A model generated the notes under the pieces. It made no database searches and was not told where the DNA came from. It was given only the letters and a program-made list of their open reading frames with translations. From contig CM070623.1 in the NCBI GenBank assembly GCA_036346255.1, positions 3,514,407 to 3,578,406 of the forward strand: a stretch of 64,000 nucleotides of DNA, written 5' to 3'. Of the stretch, positions 1 to 10,544 are shown piece by piece; the stretch's first letter is position 1; each line of letters starts with the position of its first letter. The DNA comes from Ampelocalamus luodianensis. Taxonomy: Eukaryota; Streptophyta; Magnoliopsida; Poales; Poaceae. Both the position numbers and the translations under genes were made by a program.

Positions 1-176
1 CGGGGTTATATTTTTTCTCCCGAGTGTTATGAGAAACCCTCGGGAAATGTAATTCTACCGAGTGTTGACTTCTTGTCCCGAGTGTCTTATGAAACACTCA
101 GGACTTTCCCAAGTGTTTCTGTCCAGACATTCGGGAAATATATAGGCTCTCAGGAACAACACAGTTTCTGGTAGTG
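1..176. mobile_element. End of a CACTA (En/Spm-type) DNA transposon
   Basis: The segment ends in TTTCTGGTAGTG, whose reverse complement CACTACCAGAAA is a classic CACTA terminus. Upstream lie repeated direct and inverted copies of a short CCCGAGTGT / ACACTCGGG-type motif (for example near 18, 57, 78, 104 and 128), the subterminal repeat array that the transposase of this superfamily binds. The rest of the element lies left of the window, so its size and coding capacity are unknown. Confidence 0.85.
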
Positions 177-830
177 ACCCATTCTTCTAGAAAAAAAAAA
201 TATTTTTCCCCTTGTTGACATAGTACTCAAAAGAGAATTTGTTCCAGCATTTAAGCCCTTAATTACTGGGAACAAAAGCTATGGCGTCTTGTACAAGAAA
301 GATAGTGTTGTTTCCACTAAAAAAAAGGACTGTGTTGATTGCAAGGACCACTAGTACCACTAATTCCCATGTCTTTGCACGAGTTGCCAAACAAAACATA
401 GAAAGTGTGGTCAAGATAGCTACAATTCAACATCACCTAGTATTGATATTGATTTTTTTTGAAGATCAACTAAATCTAATTTCAGGAGGTTTGTAGATAC
501 TAGGTCATTAGCAAAACAAAAATGCAAAACAAAAAATTTTAGTATTTGTGGTCACGTTGTCGATGAAGAAGAACATAAAAGTAGAAGAAGCAGGATATAG
601 TCTCCAAAGCCTTTCTCTATTTATTGATATTTCATAGATGTGTGTATAACGAGCAGTCCCTGCCTCTCCTTATAAGTGGTGCTTTCTCAATAGAATAAGC
701 AATATGTGACTAAACTAGATAACCATGCCTCATGGCCATATTAGATCTCAATCTCTATTGGACATGGTTGGGCCTCATGGGTCGATATTATAAACCCCCT
801 TGGTCACTTTGCCAATGCTATGCTTATGCC
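177..830. other. No recognisable gene
   Basis: AT-rich sequence between the CACTA end and the Copia-like remnant. The longest open frame (281-496, plus) has no recognisable domain and its composition is that of its surroundings. The part from about 600 could be U3 of the LTR remnant that follows, but I cannot place a boundary. Confidence 0.4.
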
Positions 831-1141
831 TCATTAAAAACTCCACCAAAAAACCTAGTAGGAAAAAATCGATAGGGAGAAAAGAGTACATAGCTCATGT
901 AATTTGCATAGTAAATATTGTCTTATTAAAAACCTTCAATTGAGAAACCCAGCAGGATAAAACTCGATTAAGGGGAAAAGAGTACAACATTAATCCTTCT
1001 GGATTTGTGCATGACTTTCACAATCTTACTATGTTGATCCTTAAGATCAAACCAATCAAGTGGTATGGCTTTGCATAACACATTAGCAAAGTTTGAGGGA
1101 TTAAGCTGCTCCTTCTGAACACGAGAGCCATAGGGTATTAA
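830..1141 (-). mobile_element. Remnant of a Copia-type retrotransposon 3' end
   Basis: Read on the minus strand, this stretch has the phrase order typical of grass Ty1-Copia ends: a short open frame ending near 968, then GTACTCTTTTCCCC, a GCTGGGTTT block and a TTTTTAATAAGAC block, followed by a second similar set (ACTCTTTTCTCCC, TAGGTTTTTTGG, TTTTTAATGAGGC). No matching second LTR or target duplication is visible, so this is a fragment. The terminal-inverted-repeat element at 1142 appears to have inserted into it. Confidence 0.4.
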
Positions 1142-1460
1142 GGCCCTGTTTGGTATGGCTCCAACTACTAGCTTCGTAGTTGGAGTGGATGGAGTTGTGC
1201 CAAATGGGGTCGCTCCACAAAATTTTTGGAGTTGGAGCAATCGGGAGCGGAGCAGCCTGTAGTGCAAATTTTGGGAGTAGGTAGAACTTTGCTCCAAGTG
1301 AGAAGCTGCTGACCAACAAATAAAAACACCCATAGAAGTTGCAAAAAATTACCCGCAATATGCCACTGAACTACCCCTTCCGCTTTCCCCCCAGCACCCC
1401 ACCCCCTCGCACTCGTTCCTCCCGATTCCCAAATCGCCACAGCCCACAGAACCCTAGAGG

Positions 1461-1955
1461 GTGGCGGCTTCCTTCCGCTCCCCGGTGTCTTCCTCTCGGT
1501 TGCTCATCTCCGTCTCCGCCTTCGCGAACCGCCACATGTTCTCCCATGCACCTCCCCGCCTAGCCCTCGACCGCACCAAGCACGTGGGTGTCGCCACCTC
1601 GCCCTTCCCGTACTCGTGCGCCGTCTGTGGCCGCCGCTTCCCCACCCTCCCCGACATCGCCCGCCACTTCCGTCAGCTCCACCAGCGCAAGCGCGACAAG
1701 AAGTTTGCCCGCCTCCGCTCCCTCAAGGGCAAGAAGTGGTAGAAATTCCTCGAGCGATTCATCTCCAGCAATGCCAAATATGACGAGGCTGTGCGCGAGC
1801 TCCTCACACCCAAGGTCGGGTACAGGCTCGCCTCTGATCTCCGACACACTGGCGTCCACGTCTGCACCATCTCCGACAAGCCGCAGGCAGCCGATCACGT
1901 GCTCAAGCGCTAGGTGAAGCATTCTGTTGATATGGTGGTCAGACTAAGCCCGTTT
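1461..1955 (+). pseudogene. Captured fragment of a C2H2 zinc-finger / NYN-domain protein gene
   Basis: The frame encodes an N-terminal arginine/serine-rich stretch, then a C2H2 finger (CAVCGRRF...ARHFRQLH), then the block LLTPKVGYRLASDLR...VSDKPQAAD-like (here ISDKPQAADHVLKR). That order is known from plant C2H2 proteins with a Limkain/NYN nuclease-like domain. The fragment is dead. The expected ATG of an ATGGCGGC-type start is GTG at 1461, with an in-frame stop just upstream at 1455. TAG codons interrupt the frame at 1740-1742 and again at 1911-1913 (CAG to TAG would explain the second). Similarity fades after about 1955, where an intron or capture junction probably starts. A C-rich 5' UTR-like leader precedes it. 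Family assignment is from recalled motif order, not from a search. Confidence 0.75.
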
Positions 1956-2227
1956 TCCACAAGAATGTATTGCAATATACTTGATTTGTGATTGTCTAAT
2001 TAATCTATCAATGCAACATAGTTCATGTGTGATTGGCTGAATGATCTATCATCTATCAATGCGACACAGTCAATATGTGATTGTCTGATTGGTCTATCAA
2101 TTCAGTGCTATCTACTTGCGTCTGTTCAATATAAACACGAGTGATAACAATAATTGTGTTATGCTAATTCTTTTGACATTCCATTGCTATACATTTTCTT
2201 ATCATGACAAATGGTTGCAATTTTTAG

Positions 2228-2460
2228 GCAAAACCACCAAGAAGATTGTGCTGAAGCTGTAGTGCCAAAGCTGCAAGCACTACTTTCAGCACACCATCAA
2301 AGTATTGTTTCATTGCTCTTGAGCTGAATATGCTACTAAATTGAGCATGCTTTTCTTTTTGTGTGTTGATTGCTCACTCTTTTCTAATTCCTCTATGCAG
2401 AGGTGCAAGCATTTTGAGATTGGTGGAGACAAGAAGGGCAAGGGAACATCTCTTTTCTAA
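2228..2460 (+). pseudogene. RPL36A (fragment): Captured last two exons of ribosomal protein eL42 (L36a/L44)
   Basis: Exon piece 2228-2301 reads AKTTKKIVLKL, stop, CQSCKHYFQHTIK. After a spliced gap (GT at 2302, CAG at 2398-2400), 2401-2460 reads RCKHFEIGGDKKGKGTSLF and then TAA. This is the C-terminal third of cytosolic large-subunit protein eL42, including its zinc-binding cysteine region and terminal KGKG tail. One premature TAG sits at the codon that should be Gln (CAG to TAG). The exons have the original splice sites and about 300-500 bp of plausible 3' UTR, so capture was from genomic DNA rather than mRNA. It lies in the same orientation as the upstream zinc-finger fragment, so a fusion transcript is conceivable but could not make a functional protein. 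Confidence 0.88.
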
Positions 2461-3256
2461 TTTGCTTGTCACCTATCTGAATGCTGAAGTCGTGGGGTCT
2501 ACAGTGCTTAAAACTTGTCTTTCAATTACAATGTTCTTAGGAGCTTAATTAAAGCAGACCTTGTCATGTACTCAAATTCCAATGTCTGAATGAGTAAGGG
2601 TCAACTTTTGGCTAAATGAAGTTTTGTAGCTTGAATCCTCTTTGAATCCATGACACTTGTTTGATTTCGATCAGCCTTTGGTGCTAATCTTATGCCCAGT
2701 ACCTCTGGTTAGTGATTATTTCCTCTGCTTGATTTTTTGTAGAGTTAAGACTTTGTTAGATTGCTCGTTGAATGGATGCACAAAATATATACTATATGCT
2801 TGATTGACACTAGCACTTTGTATTACTTGCGCGTTGCAGCCGAATTCAGTTAGAGCATGACTATTGTGTATGTTTTTGTAGCATTCGAACCATTCATGAT
2901 TACTACAGGAACATGTGCATCAGCCATTCCAAACAATCCACGGTAAATTGGATTAGCTACTTGAATCGGTTTCTAATCCATGGTAATTAACTTGAACCGG
3001 CCATTCCAATCTGATAATCATGTAAACAGTAAATGTTAATCTCGAGAATAATCAGCCGAAATACCATGTAAACAGTAAAAAATTTGATAAAAATAAACCA
3101 AGGTTACTCTCTTCTTTTTTACATAGATCACTTTCATTCATAGAGTAGGAGTTAGCTTCCTAACCAAACACATCCTCCAACTAGAGGAGTGGATCTAAGA
3201 GTGAAGCTGGAGTTGGAGTTGCTAAAACCTGGAGCGGAGCCATACCAAACAGGACC

Positions 3257-3836
3257 ACGTCTGAAATCTTTCAAACCTTATTTGTGCTAAAACCAAGTCT
3301 AGATATTCTCTCCCTTGAAGACAACAACCGTTCATGCAATCGTCTGCAGCGAAGAACCCAATCGACCATGGCGGCGCGTCGCGTTAGGTCGAGGCGGTCG
3401 GCGAGCCAGGGCATCGCGGTTGGCCGAGGCCGACGATGGCCGTTCCTTAGAGCGGCGTCGAGGAGCCGGGCTCCCAGGTGCGGCGCGGCTCCAGGGAGCT
3501 CTTGGACGGCACGCTTGCACCTTGTGGGTGGTCCTGAATTGAAGTTGCCTGCAAACTTTCGCCTTTTCCAAATTCCTAACTGCCTTTCATCAAAGTTATA
3601 AGGTATAGTACTAAAAAAAGTTATAAGGTATGAATGGCTCTATTATTGATCACATATCTACACTGCATCAGATTTTTCCGACGTGGAAAACCAATGCATC
3701 CAATCCTCAAGGACAGCAAAACTTAACAAATTCAGAAGTTAACACAGCTTGATTTGCAAGTTGATACTTCATTCTACATTCATCTGAATGCATGAATGCT
3801 TACATGAAGAAATTTTAAAAAATTGTTTGCGAACAA
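3257..3836. other. No recognisable gene; contains a GC-rich patch
   Basis: Flank of the Pack-type element, probably continuing the older Copia-like sequence. A sharply GC-rich block at about 3365-3530 has overlapping open frames on both strands, rich in Arg/Ala/Pro/Ser. I recognise no domain in any frame, and overlapping frames are expected from the base composition. Confidence 0.4.
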
Positions 3837-3852
3837 AAGAGAGGACAGTATG

Positions 3853-4013
3853 TTTTTTTTTTTGAAACAAAACAAGCACGAGGGCTGCCTGTTTAATTGA
3901 TTAAGTAGAAGAATTGGCAGTGTCTTAGAGTTACAGGGTTAACCAAAAAAAACAGAAAAGGCTAGCCTCCTGGGATAATCTGCGCTAGATGCTTTGCTGG
4001 GAGGGCTGACGAC
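3853..4013 (-). mobile_element. 5'-truncated LINE (L1-type) insertion
   Basis: A run of T residues starts at 3853 and is followed by sequence resembling the 3' end of grass LINEs read backwards (TTTGAAACAAAACAAGCACG, then TTAATTGATTAAGTAGAAG). The insertion is flanked by an exact 16-bp duplication AAGAGAGGACAGTATG at 3837-3852 and 4014-4029. Poly(A) plus a long, variable-length target duplication is the signature of target-primed reverse transcription. Only about 160 bp of the element was copied. Confidence 0.9.
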
Positions 4014-4029
4014 AAGAGAGGACAGTATG

Positions 4030-4955
4030 GCATTATCCTCATTGGACGATGATTGATGGATACGTCGTGCTCTGCTGTGCAAGGAGCATTATCGACAAGA
4101 ACTAGTGATACTTTAGTCAGTGGCTCCATCTAAAAAATCGGGTCTATAAAGTCATATTCCTGCTTGATGTATGCCTGCCCTCGTGATACATGCTGTAACT
4201 CCCCAAAGGCACCCGTGCGCCGGTTTGCCCAGGCGGGCTTTGCTCACCGACATATTTAAAAAATGTTATACTCAGATAATTTTTTTATGCGCAGCAGCCT
4301 CCAAATCGAATAAAAGTTGCAAGATATGGCATAAACGTACATGTATCAAGAACGAAGTAGATGAATCTCGTAGAGAGAATCGAAATAACGATACTGAAAC
4401 AATCTTGATGAGAAAAAGATTTGACGAAGCGGACCGCAAAATTGCAACTCCACCACCCCACCAAAAGATGGTTCCTGGCAATAGGTGTTTTTGTGTACCA
4501 CTTTTAATTCTTTTGTCTACTTGTAAGATGACTAAATTTTCTTAAGCGCAAGTCACATTTTTTAACTATTAGATAAACACCCAAATGAATGACACTGCAG
4601 TCTCATTACAAATCTAATGGTCAAGAAATTGACTTTGATTTAAGAAAAAATCAGGTAACTTACAAATAGCAAATGGTTAATTTAGTTTATGGCCTATTTA
4701 TATTTTTGAAGACCCCGTTGCTATTAACCCTAATCCTAACCGCATCCACGTGAGGTCTCCAGTGTTTACATTTTGTCCTCGCGGATATACACTAGTTCCT
4801 TTAGTATGTAAAAGAGTTAATTCCTTATGTGCCACCGAAATTTTTTAAAATCCCTGATTGTGTCACTGACATGTGAAATCTATACCCTTATGTCAGTGAT
4901 ACAATGAGTGACATATAAAAGATAATGCAGATTTTCTATATCAAATAAGAAATTG
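4030..4955. other. Non-coding upstream region of the subtilase
   Basis: AT-rich sequence without a recognisable gene. A small imperfect hairpin (TGTCACTGACAT at 4861-4872 against ATGTCAGTGATACA at 4890-4903) lies about 100 bp upstream of the TATA box. It may be a MITE remnant or a protein-binding site; nothing distinguishes these. Confidence 0.4.
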
Positions 4956-4961
4956 CCCCTC

Positions 4962-4969
4962 TATAAAAA
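4962..4969 (+). promoter_or_regulatory. TATA box of the subtilase gene
   Basis: TATAAAAA lies 57 bp upstream of the ATG of subtilase exon 1. That places the expected transcription start near 4990-5000 and gives a short 5' UTR of about 30 nt. It is the only good TATA match in the 200 bp before the start codon. Confidence 0.6.
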
Positions 4970-6340
4970 GGAAGGAAGGCATGCAGTTGCATTAGAAGAC
5001 ATTTGATGCTGCAATAATAGAGCAGATGGCGAGGCTCTCAAAGCTACAAGCGCTGTCCTTAGTCGTGCTCTTTCTTCTCCACTATTCGCTGCAATTGCCA
5101 TGGTCGCACGGGCTCGAGCAGAGCGAACCAAGACAAGTAAGCCACCATTTCCATCTTCATCAATCTCGCTGACGAAGCACAGTAATGCAATGTTATGTTG
5201 CAATGGTCGCCAGATATACATCGTCTACCTCGGGGAGAGACAACATGAAGATGCTGATCTCGTCACTGCTTCACACAATCACACCACGATATGCTCGCTT
5301 CCGTTCTTGGAAGGTATGGACTCCCTCTGTTCTACTACTGCATTACATACATAATATACATGCCATTGTAGCTCTTGGCATAAGATTTGAGATGGCCGAC
5401 AAGATGACTAAGCATGATCCTGCTCACTCTATTTCATAATATCGGAGATATGTGGCTGCCCAAGGGTAGCTACCTATTCGGATATTTAAAGTTGAAATTC
5501 GGCATTTTTCCGGTGAATATTCAATTTTTTTGAGATAAATGTGGGAAATTTTGAGTTAGAAGTATTCTAATTTGAGTTGAATGTCAGCGATTTCAAGTTG
5601 ATCGTTTTCAACTATGGTACGACAGTTTTCAAAAAAATTGAGTTAAAAGTTGAATTTTTTGAGGTTGAAGTGAGAAATTTTGAGTTGATAGTCTTTGAAT
5701 TTTGAGTTGAAAGTCTTCGAAGTTGATAGGAAGAAGAAATGACACAAATCTTGATGCAAAATTGAACGATATATGTCGGATAGATAGCTAGCTCTGGAAT
5801 AAAAAATTCATGTCTCTTCGTAATATAGGCCGGGCCCCATTCCACTTTTCACATAGTTGAAGAAATGGCGAAACCAAGATGAGCGGATAAAAAAGTTGTC
5901 ATGTCTAATCCTGCTAAAGCTGGAATAATTAATCACTCAATGCTTCTCCCTCTAGTTCTTTTACTTGTCCTTTATGATATCGACGTGCTCTACGCTACAC
6001 GTCATAGTTGACCATTATTTTTTATGATTATATGGCACAAAAAGTTATTAAACATGCAACAGTGTGAAAGTACTTTTTGATGACAACTCTACTAATACGA
6101 TTTTCATGCTACAAACCTAATTTTTTTTTTTATATATGTTAGTGGTAAAAGTTTTAAAAGGTAGTCAGCACACATTGTAGGACAGTGTACATCTATTTTG
6201 GACTGGCTGTAGCACAACTGGTAAAGGTATAAGTAGGGAAATGTTGCTTAAATGTACTATTGCTTTTCATGGAGTCCTTATATTTTTAAACAAGATGAAA
6301 GGCAAATGGAAATAGCGAGATTATTTAATTAAGATGTCTT

Positions 6341-6802
6341 TGTAGGCTTAAACCTAAGGCTAATCGTGATCTAAGACATGAACCCTAGCTCCAAATCATG
6401 AACACTTAGACTAAAAACCTTAGATGTGGAATCATCAGTTAACATACCCGAAGATGAAGACGCCATTAGAGTTGTAGATGCGGTCCGCGGGTGTAGATGG
6501 TCTGGGTGGCGGTCATTGGTGGTCGCAGAGGAGGTCGAGGACGAGGGCGGTGAAGTCGCGGTGACGGCGGAGCCTTCGGTCTTCGTCCACCTTAGCGCAT
6601 GTAGTAGATCAGGTGTGTGCGGGATTTTGTAGCCTTGAACAACCTAGGTCCTTCAGCCTGCCGAGTCCCCCTGATTAATATGGCACTAGGTGACCGGGAC
6701 CAAAAACCAAAAGAGAGTTGGTTGCGTCTCCGATCAAAACGCGAAGTGGGGTGTCACCCCTGGAAACTCTGAGATCGTTAGCTGAGCAAGATCAACCCAA
6801 CA
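6341..6802 (-). repeat. 3' LTR of the Copia element
   Basis: 462 bp. On the minus strand it begins TGTTGGGTTG and ends GCCTACA. It pairs with 11704-12164. The middle carries the most differences (around 6485-6520 and 6590-6610). Confidence 0.95.
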
Positions 6803-6813
6803 TTCTCCCCTTT
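6803..6813 (-). other. Polypurine tract of the Copia element
   Basis: Minus-strand AAAGGGGAGAA lies directly before the 3' LTR, the site used to prime plus-strand DNA synthesis. Confidence 0.8.
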
Positions 6814-7199
6814 GATCGTAAGGCTAACATCATAAGCCCATTCTCAATAAAACAACACACCAAGATAATGCACCGCATGACTAATGAAGTGCCATACAAC
6901 CTCAGTACCTATAGTGTACTATCTTATCTTAAAATGGATATTCATTATACTTAATGGGAGTTGGTTTACTTTAAGGTCCTTTTATCCAGAATCAGAGGCT
7001 TTCCAATAAATCCGTGCCGACAACATGATCACGAAAAATATTGGGTGGTAAGACTTTAGTAAGTAGCTAATCCAGGACTTCATCTGATCAGTTTCATATT
7101 GGTTCCTTGGACATTGAAATGTCCCAAACTTATCACCCTTAACAATAGGAGCAGGTGAGCCAGAGCACTTATGCATATTGTATTTCTTCAGTACTCTGT

Positions 7200-8288
7200 C
7201 AATGTATGCCTTCTGAGATAAACCTAATAATCCTTTGGACCTATCTCAGTGAATCTCAATGCCAAGAACGTAAGAGGCATCACCAAGATCCTTCATATCA
7301 AAATTAGATGAAAGAAATCTCTTGGTCTCAAACAGCATGTCCTTATCACTGCTGGCCAATAAGATATCATCCACATAAAGCACTAAGATGGTGAATTTAC
7401 TCCCCTTGAACTTAACATATATGCAGTTATTAACTTTATTTTCCTTAAACCAAAATTCCTTATTATCTTATCAAATTTGAGGTACCACTGCCTCAACGCT
7501 TGTTTCAAGCCATAATTTGATTTCTTAAGTCGACATCCCATATGCTCCTTGCCTTCCACGACAAAACCTTCTGGTTGAGCCATGTAAACATTTTCTTGCA
7601 AGTCGCCATTAAGAAATGCCGTTTTAACATCCATCTGATGCAGCTCTAAATCATAATGAGCTACAAGTGCCATAACGATTCTGAATGAATCTTTAGTCGA
7701 GACAGGAGAAAAGGTGTCATTATAGTGAATACCCTCTCTTTGTGAGAAGCCTTTTGCTACAAACTTTGCTTTGAACCTTTCGATATTACCCTTAGAGTCA
7801 TGCTTGGTTTTGTAGACCCATTTACAGCCTACTGTTTTGACTCCATCAGGAATTTCTACTAGGTCCCATATATCATTAGTGCTCATAGACTTTAGTTCAT
7901 CCTTCATGGCATCAAGCCACTTAGAAGAATGTTCACTCATCATGGCCTCCTTATAAGAGGTGGGATCATCTACCTTCCCTATATCATTAATATGCTTATT
8001 CATATATACAACATAATCATTTGGGATGACAGATGTTCTCTCCCGCTGTGATCTTCTAATCGGTTCATTAGCTATTACAGGAGACTGCTGAGGCTCATCA
8101 TTAGGTGCAACATTAGGAATTTCAGAGACCTCAACAGCGAGTGCAACAACAGTACTTTCTACTGGAGGTGCAACCACCTGAGGCACAGGAATAAAGGTCT
8201 CTGGGATAAGCGGTGAAGGAACATAAACCCGCTTCTCCTCAAGATCTATTTTCTTGGCTTCCAGCTCCTCATTATTCTCTAAGAACAC
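7200..8288 (-). pseudogene. Copia reverse transcriptase (frameshifted)
   Basis: The open frame 7383-8288 holds the connection region and most of the RT domain: WKWVYK-type block (VGCKWVYKTKHDSKG), AKGFSQREGIHY, TFSPVS, MDVKTAFLNGDL and the YGLKQA box. The catalytic YVDD lies in another frame (codons at 7366-7377), followed by KDMLFETKRFL and DLGDASYVLGI-like sequence down to about 7200, so a frameshift near 7385 separates fingers/palm from the active site. The RT C-terminus (HKCSGSPAPIVKGDKFG) is in a third piece at 6982-7176. Confidence 0.92.
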
Positions 8289-8314
8289 AGCGTGCCTTGT
8301 TTCTACAAACTTAG

Positions 8315-8941
8315 TTATCCTATCAGGACAGCAAAATCGATACCTTTGGATCTTTCAGGGTACCCAATAAAATGACAACTTACTGTTTTAGGGTCTAATT
8401 TCCCAATATGTAGATTAAATATCTTAGCTTCAGCACGACAACCCCACACTCGTAAATATTTCATACTTGGTTTCCTCCCAGTCCATAATTCATAAGGTGT
8501 CTTAGGTACTGATTTACTAGGAACCCGATTAAGAATATGTGCAGTTGTCTTTAGTGCTTCCATCCACAAACCAATTGGTAAACTAGAGTGGCTAAGCATG
8601 CTCCGTACCATATCCATAAGTGTACAGTTGCGTCTCTCAGCTACCCCATTCTGCTGAGGTTCACCTGGTCTAGAATACTGGGCAACAATGCCATTTTCCT
8701 GAAGGAACTTAGCGAAAGGACCAGGAATTTGTCCATAAGAGGCATGTCTTCCATAATATTCTCCCCCACGATCCGATCTTACCACTTTAATTCTTAGGTT
8801 GTGCTGATTTTCAACTTCAGCCTTAAATATCTTAAATTTGTCAAGTGACTCAGATCGGTCTTTAATGGGAAAGATATAACCATAACGGGAGAAATCATCA
8901 GTGAATGTGATAAAAGAATCAAAACCATCCACTGATGTCAC
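8315..8941 (-). CDS. Copia integrase core
   Basis: A 208-residue open frame with the rve integrase fold. The catalytic triad is visible: Asp15 in FTFTDDFS-like context, Asp57 in RSDRGGEY and Glu102 in QNGVAERRN, about 44 residues after the second Asp. The C-terminal GKLDPKTVSCHFIGYP block marks the junction toward RT. It is out of frame with both neighbours, so the original polyprotein cannot be made without frameshifts. Confidence 0.93.
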   Translation of the reverse strand: MTSVDGFDSFITFTDDFSRYGYIFPIKDRSESLDKFKIFKAEVENQHNLRIKVVRSDRGGEYYGRHASYGQIPGPFAKFLQENGIVAQYSRPGEPQQNGVAERRNCTLMDMVRSMLSHSSLPIGLWMEALKTTAHILNRVPSKSVPKTPYELWTGRKPSMKYLRVWGCRAEAKIFNLHIGKLDPKTVSCHFIGYPERSKGIDFAVLIG

Positions 8942-8976
8942 AGGAAAAGGACCACAAATATCAGTATGAATTAATT

Positions 8977-9396
8977 CTAAATGTCCCGTGCTGCGAATGG
9001 TTCCTTCTTTATTTGCTTTACATATTTTCCTTTAATGCAATCAATGCAGTGGTCTGAGTCAGAGAAAACTAATGGGTGGAGAATCTCTTCCTTAATGAGA
9101 TGCTCCATTCTCCCCTTCGAAATGTGGCCTAAACGACAGTGCCATAGTTTCGAAGAAGTCTCATTATTCTTTTTACATTTAGCATCACACACATTCAACG
9201 ATACAGAAGATTCATTAAGGGAAAGTATATAGAGCTTGTCTCGTTTAAAGGCAAGACCAACATCATTAGAATTAAAAGTAATAATACATTTATTATCACC
9301 AAAAATACACTTAAAACCTTCATCGTCCAACAAAGAAACTGAAATCAAATTCCTCCTAATAGAAGGAACATAAACTACATTATTGAGACGAAGCAA
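8977..9396 (-). CDS. Copia protease C-terminus and GAG-pre-integrase domain
   Basis: It begins with the protease tail (LNNVVYVPSIRRNLISV, SLLDDEGF). It continues into the zinc-binding GAG-pre-integrase segment with LWHCRLGHIS, then CIDCIKGK, giving the His/Cys set that precedes the integrase core. The frame ends where a few bases are lost before the TSVDGFDSF of the integrase. Confidence 0.88.
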   Translation of the reverse strand: MLRLNNVVYVPSIRRNLISVSLLDDEGFKCIFGDNKCIITFNSNDVGLAFKRDKLYILSLNESSVSLNVCDAKCKKNNETSSKLWHCRLGHISKGRMEHLIKEEILHPLVFSDSDHCIDCIKGKYVKQIKKEPFAARDI

Positions 9397-9437
9397 GAAG
9401 CCGTTGTCTAAAACTAATGAAATAGATCCAATTGATT

Positions 9438-10544
9438 CTACTTGACTTCCTTTCCATCTGTGACTCTAAGGTTTCGCTCCCCCTTTCTTATTGTTCTCGC
9501 GGTAAGGAATCCTTGTAAAGAATTAGTAACGTGCACAGATGCACCTAAGTCAATCCACCAAGAATTAATGGAGAAATTAGCATAAAGAGTTTCATCAATA
9601 AACGTTATTGTATCATTACCCTTCTTTGCGAGCCACTTTAGGAATCCGACACAGTCCTTCTGAAAATGCCCTGGCTGCTTGCAGAAATGACATTCACCCC
9701 CTTTAGATGCTCCAGCAGGAGCCACATGGGGCTTAGGTGCCTTGTGCACTTTAGGCCCCGACTTATTTGCATTGGGGGAGAATGCCAGCTTTTTCTTAGA
9801 TTTGAAGTCCCCTTGGAACTTCCTTTTGTTGGAGCCACCAACTTGAAGTGCAAGATCCCTCTTTTTCGTCCTTATTCTTTCCTCCTCCTGGACACACATG
9901 GCGATTAAATCGATCATGTTCCATTTTTCTTTCTGAGTGTTGTAGTTGATCTTAAATGCAGTGTACTCAGAAGGAAGAGAAGTCATGATGAAATGGACTA
10001 GGAAAACATCAGATATTTCCATGTTCATGCCTTTAAGTTTTTCGGCCATATCAGTCATCATCATAATGTGTTCTCTAATGCTGCCGGATCCATCATACTT
10101 AGTTGTTAAGAGCCTCTGAATTAGAGTACTGGCATAAACTTTTGTGGAGCCTTTAAATTTCTCCTCTACTGAAGCCACATACTCTTTAGCATTTTCGGAA
10201 TCGGGGATTGCTCCCCTGATCCCAACTGAAATGGAGGTCTTCATAATCATAAGTGATAGACGATTGGATCGCTCCCATTTCTCAGCATTAGTTTTATAAA
10301 TTTTCCTTTTGTCATCATAATTTTCTTCACCTTCGGTGGGTGGAATGGGAGCGGGCACCCTTAAAGCATAATCGAGATCTAAAACCCCAAGGACAACATG
10401 GATCCTTTCCTTCCAAGTGGGAAAATTGCTCCCCGTAAGCTGCTCAATGTTGTCGATTGTGGCAGCGACATTTGATGCATTTATTGCTGAATACCAAAAT
10501 ACAGGGCAAAAATTAGAATTAACATAAGAATATGTTGCATGCAA
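9438..10544 (-). CDS. Copia gag with zinc knuckle and start of protease
   Basis: 368 residues. The UBN2-type gag domain begins near residue 30 (IEQLTGSNFPTWKERI), followed by a basic linker and a CCHC knuckle at about 285-298 (CHFCKQPGHFQKDC), then the protease start. The catalytic triplet normally Asp-Ser/Thr-Gly reads Asp332-Leu-Gly (WWIDLGAS), so the protease is probably inactive. The frame ends by a one-base loss at GKEVK. The true start may be an ATG or splice site somewhat downstream of the first Met. Confidence 0.92.
   Translation of the reverse strand: MHATYSYVNSNFCPVFWYSAINASNVAATIDNIEQLTGSNFPTWKERIHVVLGVLDLDYALRVPAPIPPTEGEENYDDKRKIYKTNAEKWERSNRLSLMIMKTSISVGIRGAIPDSENAKEYVASVEEKFKGSTKVYASTLIQRLLTTKYDGSGSIREHIMMMTDMAEKLKGMNMEISDVFLVHFIMTSLPSEYTAFKINYNTQKEKWNMIDLIAMCVQEEERIRTKKRDLALQVGGSNKRKFQGDFKSKKKLAFSPNANKSGPKVHKAPKPHVAPAGASKGGECHFCKQPGHFQKDCVGFLKWLAKKGNDTITFIDETLYANFSINSWWIDLGASVHVTNSLQGFLTARTIRKGERNLRVTDGKEVK

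Larger units (their letters stand above)
1142..3256. mobile_element. TIR transposon carrying two captured gene fragments (Pack-type)
   Basis: The two ends are inverted repeats: 1142-1162 (GGCCCTGTTTGGTATGGCTCC, cut here as 20+1) and 3236-3256 match at 20 of 21 positions. Just inside each end are GGAGTTGGAG/GGAGCGGAG-rich subterminal blocks. Between them are exon pieces of two unrelated host genes and no transposase, so the element is non-autonomous and depends on an enzyme supplied in trans. I see no clear target-site duplication (left flank TATTAA, right flank ACGTCTG), so the superfamily (Mutator, hAT or PIF/Harbinger) is undecided. Mixed gene fragments between TIRs are the hallmark of Pack-type elements. 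Confidence 0.7.

Noticed and set aside
281..496. 71-codon open frame beside the CACTA end
   Set aside because: No domain, no splice or promoter context, ordinary composition; length is within chance.
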